This document shows, piece after piece, positions 25,737 to 33,003 of a stretch of 64,000 bases of DNA. This DNA comes from Streptomyces sp. NBC_01232 (GTDB lineage: Bacteria; Actinomycetota; Actinomycetes; Streptomycetales; Streptomycetaceae), in NCBI RefSeq assembly GCF_035989885.1, contig NZ_CP108518.1, positions 7,741,001-7,805,000 of the forward strand, in the 5' to 3' direction. The notes beneath the pieces are model-generated. The model was not told the DNA's origin and did no database searches. It worked only from the letters and a program-made list of their open reading frames with translations. Positions within the stretch are counted from its first letter, which is position 1. Every line of letters begins with the position of its first letter. Both the position numbers and the translations under genes were made by a program.

Positions 25737-26162
25737 TCAGTTCTGCCAGGGGGTCCAGCTGCCGCTGTTCAGGCGGTGCCGGGACCAGCGCTCTCCGTCC
25801 ATGCCGACGATGGAGATGGTCGGGTTCCAGGTGTTGTTGCCTTCGATGCGGACCCCGCTGCGCACGGTGCCGCCCATGGAGGTCCAGTCGCTCCAGGAGC
25901 CGCCGGCGTACTGCCAGCGGGTCCACACCGCGAAGTCGGTGCCGATGATGAAAACCTGACGGTTTCCGGCCGGGTACGTCATCCAGGCCTCACCGTACTC
26001 ACAGATGTAGTCACCGCCGAGACCGGACACGTGGCAGTAGCCGGCAGCGGCGGCGGGCGCCGCGGCCTGCGCCGGGGCGGCGGCGACACCGACCAGGGCG
26101 GCCCCGGAGAGTGCGAGGGTGGTGACCGCGAGGGCGGACCGGCGGAGGATGGCCAAGGTCAT
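25737..26162 (-). CDS. Small secreted Trp-rich protein
   Basis: 141-aa precursor with a clear signal peptide ending AAAPAQAAAP (~residues 1-32). The mature part has regularly spaced Trp motifs (FAVWTRWQYAGGSWSDW, RWSRHRLNSGSWTPW) like one or two blades of a PLL/fucolectin-type beta-propeller, but it is too short for a full propeller. Two Cys lie near the mature N-terminus (YCHVSGLGGDYICEYG) and probably form a disulfide. ATG 26162 has GGGGAG 7 nt upstream. Function unknown. It is divergent from the large AfsR-like regulator, which may control it. Confidence 0.75.
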   Translation of the reverse strand: MTLAILRRSALAVTTLALSGAALVGVAAAPAQAAAPAAAAGYCHVSGLGGDYICEYGEAWMTYPAGNRQVFIIGTDFAVWTRWQYAGGSWSDWTSMGGTVRSGVRIEGNNTWNPTISIVGMDGERWSRHRLNSGSWTPWQN

Positions 26163-26481
26163 GTGTGTACTCCCCAATCGGGATGCTGGCGGAACGACTT
26201 GACGTTCCGAACACTTCCACCGGCCGCAAACGAAGCTCTAACGGCCCGCTAACGGTCCCCTCCTGCGCCCGGCCTCCCCGCCCGCCTCCCCGCCCGCCTC
26301 CCCGCGCCTGCCACCCGCTCCCGATGCCGTCCTTCCGGACGTTCGACGGCGGAACGAGCCCTCCGCGATTGGCCGAGGCCGTACTCATGCCGCCGGATCA
26401 ATCCGACTTATCCTCAGTCGGGGGCTGTCACTGCAGGAACAGACCGGTACGAAGCGGTACGGATCGACAAGGGTGGGGTTT
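26163..26481. promoter_or_regulatory. Divergent control region between the secreted protein and AfsR-like genes
   Basis: Several ordered elements lie here. GGAACG-N6-CGTTCC is an inverted repeat at 26191-26208. CTAACGG occurs twice at 11-bp spacing (26238-26244, 26249-26255), the spacing of SARP heptamers. A CCTCCCCGCCCG-type unit is tandemly repeated about three times near 26271-26303. CGGTACGAAG/CGGTACGGAT lie back to back at 26445-26464, close to the AfsR-like start. No gene seen. Confidence 0.5.
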
Positions 26482-29400
26482 GTGCAGTTCCGCGTGTTGG
26501 GGCCGGTCTCCGTGACGACGGCGAACGGAGGTCCGCTCCCGCTCGGCCCTGCCAAACGCCGGAGCCTGCTGGCCATGCTGCTGGCCCACCCGAACACGCC
26601 CGTCGGGGTCGACCGGCTCACCGAGGCGCTGTGGGACGAGGAGCCGCCGAGGCACGCGCGCACCGTGCTGCAGGGACACGTCTCCCGATTACGGGCGGTC
26701 CTCGCGCAGCACGGCGCCGCCGCACACGGCGTGGAACTCCTCACCCAGGGAGCGGCCTACCGGCTGCGCCTGCCCGAGGCGCTCGTGGACGCCCACCGCT
26801 TCGAGGAATCGCTCCGGCTCGTCCCGCGGCACGCGGACCCGGGGGAGGCCGTGGCACTCCTGCGCGAGGCACTGGCCCTGTGGCAGGGGCCGGCGTTCTC
26901 CGGGACCGTGCACAGCGCACCGCTGGAGGCCCCCGCGCACGCGTTGGAGGAACTGCGCCTGACGGCCGTCGAGGCGCTGGCGCACGCGTACGGGCGACTG
27001 GGCGACCACGGATCGGCCGCGTCCGTGCTGCGCGCCGAGGCCGCCGCGCACCCCTTGCGGGAGCCGCTCGTGGCCCAGCTGATGCTGGCCCTGGCCCGGG
27101 CGGGCCGGCAGGCGGAGGCGCTGGACCGGTTCCACCGCACCCGGAAGCTGCTCGCCGACGAGATCGGCGTCGACCCGTCGGCGGTGCTCACCGACGCGTA
27201 CACCACCCTCCTGCGCGCCGACACCCGCACGGACACGCACATGGACGCCCACGCGGACCCCCACAAGAGCACCCGCACGGACACCGGCACCGACGCCCGG
27301 ACGGCCCGTGCGGCGGCCGCCACACCGCACGCTGTCGCAGTACCGCGCGCGGCCACCATGCCGCACGGGGCCCCCGCCGGGCCCGCTGCCACCCCCCACC
27401 TACTGCCCCGCCGGCCGCGGGGCTTCACCGCACGGCAGGACGAACTCGCCGCACTCGACCGGATCACGACCGCGACGCCCGGCCCCATCGCCACCCTCAC
27501 GGGCAGCGCAGGCGTCGGCAAGACCGCGCTCGCCGTGCACTGGTCGCACCTCCGCCGCGGCGACTTCCCCGGCGGCACGCTCTTCGCCGACCTGTGCGGC
27601 TTCAGCCGCACACCGGCCCGCGACACCTGCGCCGTGCTCCGCGAGTTCCTGCTCGCCCTCGGTGTCCCGGTCGAGCGGATGCCGGGCTCGCCCGCCGCCC
27701 TCGGAGCCCGCTACCGCGAACTGACCGCCGGGCGCCGGCTGCTGGTCGTACTGGACAACGCCCTCGACTCCGAGCAGATCCGCCCGCTGCTGCCCGGCGG
27801 GGACGACTGCGTCACCCTCGTCACCAGCCGCGACCGGCTCGACGGCCTGGTGGCCACGGACGCCGCCCGCCCCGTGCCGGTCGGCGCGCTGCCCGCCGCC
27901 GACTCCACGGCACTGCTGGCCGCCGTACTGGGCCCGGAAGCGGTGGCGGCCGAACCGGAAGCCGCCGCGCGACTGGCCGGTCTGTGCGACGGACTGCCGC
28001 TCGCGCTGCGCGTGGCCGCCGCCCGCCTCGCCACCCGACCGCACCGGGGCCTGGCCTCCTTCGCCGGTGAACTCGCCGACGAGCAGCACCGGCTGGACCT
28101 GCTCAAGGCGGAGGACACCGGCGTCGCCGCGGCGCTCGGCCTCAGCCTGCGGCATCTGCCCGAACCGGCGCGAGGGTTGTTCCACCACCTCGGACCGCAC
28201 ACCGGCACCACGCTCGACACCCCGCTCGCAGCAGCCCTTGCCGACTGCCCAACGTCCCAGGCCGCCCTGGCGCTGGACCAGTTGGCCGCGGCCCAGCTGG
28301 TCGTCGAGACGGGTCCGCAGTCCTATGTCGTGCACGACCTGGTACGCCTCTTCGCCCGAAGCCTGGCTCCCGATCACGAACCGGGCGGACTGCTCCGGCT
28401 GCTCGACCACTGGGTGCAGACCCTGCTCGGGGCGTGCGCGGCCGCGGAACCGGGGGGCGAGCCGTGCTGCGCCCTCCCTCCCGGGGCCCGGCGTTCGGCC
28501 CGGATCCGCCGGTTCGCCGACCGGACGGGCGCGCTCGCCTGGTACTCCGCCGAGCGAGGCACCTTGCGGGCAGCGGTCGAGGCTGCCGTCGCGGCGGGCT
28601 TCCACGACCGGGCCTGGCGTCTCGTCCTGCTGCAGTGGCCGCTCGTCGTGTGGCAGGTCCGCGACGGCTGGGTGCCCTTGCTCGAACAGGGCCTGGCCTC
28701 CGCGGAGCTCGACGGTGATCCGGCGGCCCAGTCCCGGGCGTTGGCGCTGCTCGGCTGGGTGCTGTCCGAGGAGGGCAGGCCGGAAGAGGCGCTGCTGCGG
28801 CTGGAGCGGGCCCCCGGTCTCGCCGTCCGGGCGGGGGACGCCGAGGGGGAGGCGGTCGCCCGGATCAACCTGGCCGTCGCGCTCATGCGGCAGGGGGACC
28901 GCGAGCGGCCCGGCGCGCTGTTGGCCGGCGCACTCGCCCTGGCCGAACGGGAGGGCCTCACCGAGACGGTCACGCTGGCGCACCAGCACCTCGCCCAGCA
29001 CCTGCTGTCGGTCGGCGCCGCCGACGCCGCCGCCGAACACGCGGCCCGCGGACTGGCCCTCGCCGCGCCGGTGCTGGCGGCTCCCCGGCGGGTGGCCCTG
29101 CGCACCCTCCACGGTGAGGCGCTGGCCGCCGTCGGGCGTACCGGCGAGGCCGTACGCCAGCTCTCCGAAGCGGTCCGGGAAGCCCGGGCCAACGCCTACG
29201 AGGAGGGCGAGGCCGCGGCGCGGGCGGCACTGGACGCGCTGGCGGACCCGGCACCCGAGCCGAAGCCCGAGCCGGTGCCAGTGCCGGTACCGGTGCGCGA
29301 GCCCGATCGGCGGCCGGCGTGGAGCGTGGGCGCGCAGGGGCTCGTCCCGCTCAGCGGGTGCCGCTCCGGTCCACGATCAGGCGGATCGCCGCGATCGTGA
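26482..29400 (+). CDS. AfsR-like regulator: SARP + NB-ARC ATPase + helical repeats
   Basis: 972-aa pleiotropic-type regulator. Residues 1-~95 are a winged helix (VQFRVLGPVSV, VDRLTEALWDEEPPRHA) and ~95-245 the BTAD domain. A disordered Thr/Asp/His/Ala-rich linker follows to ~310. The NB-ARC ATPase has a Walker A near residue 340 (GSAGVGKTALA) and Walker B LLVVLDNA. The C-terminal ~350 residues are TPR-like, ending in a Pro-rich tail (PEPVPVPVPV). I start at GTG 26482, with AAGGG at suitable spacing. GTG 26473 sits almost on that site. Its last 50 nt overlap the convergent hydrolase gene. Targets unknown, but the adjacent 11-bp-spaced repeats are candidates. Confidence 0.9.
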   Translation: MQFRVLGPVSVTTANGGPLPLGPAKRRSLLAMLLAHPNTPVGVDRLTEALWDEEPPRHARTVLQGHVSRLRAVLAQHGAAAHGVELLTQGAAYRLRLPEALVDAHRFEESLRLVPRHADPGEAVALLREALALWQGPAFSGTVHSAPLEAPAHALEELRLTAVEALAHAYGRLGDHGSAASVLRAEAAAHPLREPLVAQLMLALARAGRQAEALDRFHRTRKLLADEIGVDPSAVLTDAYTTLLRADTRTDTHMDAHADPHKSTRTDTGTDARTARAAAATPHAVAVPRAATMPHGAPAGPAATPHLLPRRPRGFTARQDELAALDRITTATPGPIATLTGSAGVGKTALAVHWSHLRRGDFPGGTLFADLCGFSRTPARDTCAVLREFLLALGVPVERMPGSPAALGARYRELTAGRRLLVVLDNALDSEQIRPLLPGGDDCVTLVTSRDRLDGLVATDAARPVPVGALPAADSTALLAAVLGPEAVAAEPEAAARLAGLCDGLPLALRVAAARLATRPHRGLASFAGELADEQHRLDLLKAEDTGVAAALGLSLRHLPEPARGLFHHLGPHTGTTLDTPLAAALADCPTSQAALALDQLAAAQLVVETGPQSYVVHDLVRLFARSLAPDHEPGGLLRLLDHWVQTLLGACAAAEPGGEPCCALPPGARRSARIRRFADRTGALAWYSAERGTLRAAVEAAVAAGFHDRAWRLVLLQWPLVVWQVRDGWVPLLEQGLASAELDGDPAAQSRALALLGWVLSEEGRPEEALLRLERAPGLAVRAGDAEGEAVARINLAVALMRQGDRERPGALLAGALALAEREGLTETVTLAHQHLAQHLLSVGAADAAAEHAARGLALAAPVLAAPRRVALRTLHGEALAAVGRTGEAVRQLSEAVREARANAYEEGEAAARAALDALADPAPEPKPEPVPVPVPVREPDRRPAWSVGAQGLVPLSGCRSGPRSGGSPRS

Positions 29401-30274
29401 GGTCCGGGTCGTGGAGCTGGACGTAGTGGTCGCTCCCGGTCGCCAGCAGGTGAGGGGTCTGGGGCCGCAGCTCCACCAGCGCCTGCTGGGCCTTCGGCCA
29501 GGCCGTCTCCAGCTCGGCGAGCAGCTCCCTGGACATGGTGGGAGGCGCCGCGAAGGGCTCGGTCTTGCTGAGTACCGCGACCGGGACCGGCGGGAGCGGA
29601 CCACCGCCGTCGATGGCGCCGACCCCGCCGTCGATGTCGACCTGCTCGAAGGCCGGGTCGTCGTCGAACGGCGTCCCGGGGTGCCGCAACGCCTCGACGT
29701 ACGCCGCCCAGTGCGTCCCCATCGCGGGCTTCAGCGCGGGCCCGAGCGCATCGACCAGGACCAGCCCGCGGACCTGTTCCGGGTGCGTCTGCGCGTACCG
29801 CAGGGCGAGCATCCCGCCGAAGGAATGCCCCACCAGCACGTACGGGCCCGGCACGCGCCCGGCGGACAGCAGCCGGTCCAGGTCCTGGACCATGGCGGCC
29901 AGGGGCCGGGTACCGGTCACGGGCGTACTGCGCGTCGTGAGCGTCGGTGGCTGGGTGTAGCGGATGGTGCCGGGCCGGTCGTAGGTGCACACCCGGGTGA
30001 ACGCCGCGACGCCGGGCAGCACCGCCGGGGACTTCGGAACCGGCGGCGTGGTGTCGGTCAGCGACCACGGGTCGGAGGCCTCGTGCAGCCCCGCCAGCAG
30101 CACCACGGTGGGGCTTCCGGACCCCGAGCACTGCAGGTACAGGCTCCGCCCGCCGCCGATGTCCACCTGCCGACCGGAGTCCGCGGAGTCCGCGGATCCC
30201 GGTCCGGCGACGGCCGTCACCAGCAGGACGGCGGCCACCGCAGCTGCCATCCCTCCAGGCACACGCCATCGCAT
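29351..30274 (-). CDS. Secreted alpha/beta hydrolase
   Basis: 307-aa serine hydrolase with an N-terminal signal peptide or anchor (hydrophobic AAAVAAVLLVTAVAG). The nucleophile elbow is GHSFGG, the oxyanion region VVLLAGLHEASDPWS, and the catalytic His probably in GSDHYVQLHDPD. ATG 30274 has GGGAGG 8 nt upstream. An upstream ATG at 30295 lacks a site. Its 3' end overlaps the AfsR-like gene on the opposite strand by 50 nt. Substrate not predictable. Confidence 0.85.
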   Translation of the reverse strand: MRWRVPGGMAAAVAAVLLVTAVAGPGSADSADSGRQVDIGGGRSLYLQCSGSGSPTVVLLAGLHEASDPWSLTDTTPPVPKSPAVLPGVAAFTRVCTYDRPGTIRYTQPPTLTTRSTPVTGTRPLAAMVQDLDRLLSAGRVPGPYVLVGHSFGGMLALRYAQTHPEQVRGLVLVDALGPALKPAMGTHWAAYVEALRHPGTPFDDDPAFEQVDIDGGVGAIDGGGPLPPVPVAVLSKTEPFAAPPTMSRELLAELETAWPKAQQALVELRPQTPHLLATGSDHYVQLHDPDLTIAAIRLIVDRSGTR

Positions 30275-30427
30275 ACCCCCAGCCTCCCGCGCCACCCGCT
30301 GCCCCGCCAGCCGGCGTACCGGCGGGGGGCGTCCCCGAGGCCCGGGTCAGGAACCCGGGCCATGAACGATCAGGATCCGCGCTGCCGACCACGGGTGCCC
30401 GTGACCGACAGCCTCCGCGGCGGTGGT

Positions 30428-32773
30428 TCAGGACACGAGGGGAGCGGCGTCCACCTCCGTCAGCCTGACCGTGCACAGTCCGCCGCGCTCGCTCTTGACG
30501 TCCGTCACCTTGAGCTGAGTTCCCGGCGCGAGGATGTACTCCTCCTCCCCGGTGAAGGCGGAGAAGTTCCGGATCCCCACTGCCTGGGCGGGCGTCACCT
30601 CGAAGAGCGTCCGCCTGCCGCGGCTGCCCAGGAAGGCCCGGGCCACGTTCCGTTCGGAGGTGCAGGAGGAGACGCCCCACCACGTCACCGTCCGGCCCAC
30701 CGGGTACTGGGCCCGAAGGTCCAGCGACACACCGCGCCACAGCGGCTGGGTGTGGGCCGGCAGCCCCGAGACCGCCGAGAACAGCAGCCGCAGGTACGGC
30801 AGATAGGGCGTGACCCTGCTGCGGTCCGGGGAGCGCAGGACGGCATTGATCTCGCGGTAGAAGGCTGACTCGCAGGTGTAGAGGTAGAGCGCGGAGATCG
30901 CGTCGGCGGACGGGCCGCCGGCCGTCTCGTCCGCCCGCCGCTTGCCGAAGTCGCGCGAGCGGTCGATGTGTCCCGCGAGCCCGGCCAGTGTCTCGGCGAC
31001 GGGCGCGACCGCGTCCTGGAAATCCATCAGCGGAGTGTCGAACACACCGGTGATCGCGGGGAGGACCAGGCCCTCGTCCTTGACGCTGGTGAGTCGCTCC
31101 AGATACATCTGGTGCAGGTTCATGGTCGACTCGATGAAGGCGCCCATGCGTGCCGCGACGCCGCCGTCCGAACCACCGCCGCCGGCCGACCCTTCGTTCC
31201 AGCCCTTGCTCGGCAGCCAGTCGACGCCGTCCGAACCCAGCGATGTGAGGGCCTCGTTGACCAGGGCGAAGTGGTCGCCCTCGCAGAAGATGTCGCCCTG
31301 TGCCGCCGGGTTCGCGTGGTCGATGTGCCGGACCTCGACGTCCGGGTACTTCTCCTGGAGCCGCAGGACGACCTTCTTGAGGCTGCGCGCGTGTGCCCCC
31401 CACCAGGCGAACACGACCCCGCGGTCCTCCTCGTCGGCATCCTGCTTGGCCTTGAGGATCTCCTCGGCGATCCGTTCGGCGACGGGCCGCCAGAACGCCG
31501 TGTGCTGGTCGGCCCCCATCGCCCCGTCCCCGCTGGCGGTGAGCGAGGCGTTCAGCAGCAGCACGCCCTGCGTCAGCATCGCCTGGAACCACTCCGGCGG
31601 CTGGACGGTCTCCCGCTCCTTCAGCAGCGCGCGAACGTCGGCGATGGGCGTCTTCTTCGCGATGCCGTACTTCCACATCGCCGCCGCCTTGATGATGCAG
31701 CGGATGCTGACGACCCTGCCGAACTGACTGTCCTTCCAGTCGTTGAAGGTGTTGTCGAACATGGCTATGCCCGTCGCGCTCTCCGGTCGCGGGTACGGGT
31801 TCTGACCGAAGACGACGACCTTCCACTTGTGCGGGGGATGGGGCTTGAGCGCCTGGAAGGTCAGCTCACGGACCGGTACGACCTCGGGGCTGCGTCCCTT
31901 GCCGATGAACCCGGCGGCGTTCGGCTGGGCCTCGATGACCGGCTTCAGGAGCGGAAGCCACGGCTCACCGCCGCCGTTGAAGAGTTCGGCGAGAGACAGG
32001 GGGTCGTTCGCGTCGGTCACGGTGGAAGCGCCTTCGGTCGTTGTGATGGTGGCGGTGCTTGCGGACGTTGTCGCCGGCGGAACGTGGCCGGAGGGCTGAG
32101 CCGGAGCCGGGGCGGCCTTCGGCGGCACGATGCGCACCCGCTCCTCGACCGGCGCGTTCTCGATGCCGTTCAGCTGCGTGACGATCGTGGCGCGCAGTTC
32201 GTCGTCGTCCTCGAACCAGTGGTCGTGGAAGAGCGTGTAGCCGGTCCACATCAGATTGGCGCACACCCGCGCCGGCACCTGGCCGGTCTGCGCACCCATC
32301 CCGACCAGCGCCACCGACCGGATGCTGCCCGGCGCCTTCCGGTTCTGCCGGTGGACGGCCTGGAACGCGGCGGCGCACGCCAGGGCCACATTCAGCGTGG
32401 CGCTCACGTTCTGCGAGGAGCGCACCATGGTCGGCGTCGATATCAGGTACCGGGGAACGGTCGCTCCCGACGGGACGCAGACGGCGCTGCCCACCGGAAG
32501 CGTGCCGGCGAACCGGTCGCGGATGGCACGCTGCACACGCACCTGGATGCCGGAGCCGAGATGACGCTTGATGACGGCGTCGACCCCGCCGTCCATCCGG
32601 CCGCGGGAGTTGGTCGGGGTGACCCAGGCGTCGACGTCCTCGTCGAGGATCGAGCCCCGGTGGATCTCGATGGCGGGGGTGTCCGCGAACGCAGCTCGCC
32701 ACGCCTCCACCACACGCTCGTTGACGTCTGTCAGCACCACCCTGAGCGCGGGCTGCGTACTGCTGTCGGTCAT
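30428..32773 (-). CDS. Macro domain / uracil-DNA-glycosylase-fold / ARTC-like ADP-ribosyltransferase fusion
   Basis: 781-aa three-module cytoplasmic protein. Residues ~10-190 look like a macro domain (WVTPTNSRGRMDGGVDAVI; VALVGMGAQTGQVPARVC), which binds or removes ADP-ribose. A Pro/Ala/Thr linker follows. Residues ~255-525 follow the family-1 uracil-DNA glycosylase order: VVFGQNPYP (323-328 replaces GQDPYH), GVLLLNASLTA (403-413), HANPAAQ (486-492 replaces HPSPLS) and FCEGDHFALVNEAL...VDW. After a Gly-rich linker, residues ~620-775 match arginine-specific ADP-ribosyltransferases: LWRGV (Arg680), WWGVSSCTS (Ser702/703) and FSAFTGEEEYILAPGT (Glu743-x-Glu745). ATG 32773 has AAGGAG. It is monocistronic. 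The combination is new to me, and the function is inferred. Confidence 0.85.
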   Translation of the reverse strand: MTDSSTQPALRVVLTDVNERVVEAWRAAFADTPAIEIHRGSILDEDVDAWVTPTNSRGRMDGGVDAVIKRHLGSGIQVRVQRAIRDRFAGTLPVGSAVCVPSGATVPRYLISTPTMVRSSQNVSATLNVALACAAAFQAVHRQNRKAPGSIRSVALVGMGAQTGQVPARVCANLMWTGYTLFHDHWFEDDDELRATIVTQLNGIENAPVEERVRIVPPKAAPAPAQPSGHVPPATTSASTATITTTEGASTVTDANDPLSLAELFNGGGEPWLPLLKPVIEAQPNAAGFIGKGRSPEVVPVRELTFQALKPHPPHKWKVVVFGQNPYPRPESATGIAMFDNTFNDWKDSQFGRVVSIRCIIKAAAMWKYGIAKKTPIADVRALLKERETVQPPEWFQAMLTQGVLLLNASLTASGDGAMGADQHTAFWRPVAERIAEEILKAKQDADEEDRGVVFAWWGAHARSLKKVVLRLQEKYPDVEVRHIDHANPAAQGDIFCEGDHFALVNEALTSLGSDGVDWLPSKGWNEGSAGGGGSDGGVAARMGAFIESTMNLHQMYLERLTSVKDEGLVLPAITGVFDTPLMDFQDAVAPVAETLAGLAGHIDRSRDFGKRRADETAGGPSADAISALYLYTCESAFYREINAVLRSPDRSRVTPYLPYLRLLFSAVSGLPAHTQPLWRGVSLDLRAQYPVGRTVTWWGVSSCTSERNVARAFLGSRGRRTLFEVTPAQAVGIRNFSAFTGEEEYILAPGTQLKVTDVKSERGGLCTVRLTEVDAAPLVS

Positions 32774-32918
32774 CGTCCACTCCTTGTCGGGAAACGGCCT
32801 CTGCTACACCCCGAACGTAGCCGCCACCACTGACAACGCAGCTGCTGGAAGAGGAGGATGACCTGCTGTCACGGCTCCGCGAACGCCCGCCGCCGCACCA
32901 TCTCCGCAACCGGCCGCA

Positions 32919-32982
32919 CCGAGCCGGGCCGTCTCCGAGCCGGGCCGTCTCCGAAGTGGGCCGTCTCCGAAGTGGGCCGTGC
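32919..32982. repeat. 16-bp tandem repeat, four copies
   Basis: Two copies of CCGAGCCGGGCCGTCT (32919-32934, 32935-32950) are followed by CCGAAGTGGGCCGTCT and CCGAAGTGGGCCGTGC (to 32982). It lies between the start of the macro/UDG/ART gene and the stop of the phosphatase gene. No spacers, so not a CRISPR. Confidence 0.85.
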
Positions 32983-33003
32983 CGTGCCGTACCGGGCTTC
33001 GCC

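Noticed and set aside
30428..32773. Canonical DNA-repair uracil-DNA glycosylase
   Set aside because: The catalytic motif is changed and the domain is embedded between macro and ART domains, so housekeeping repair is unlikely.
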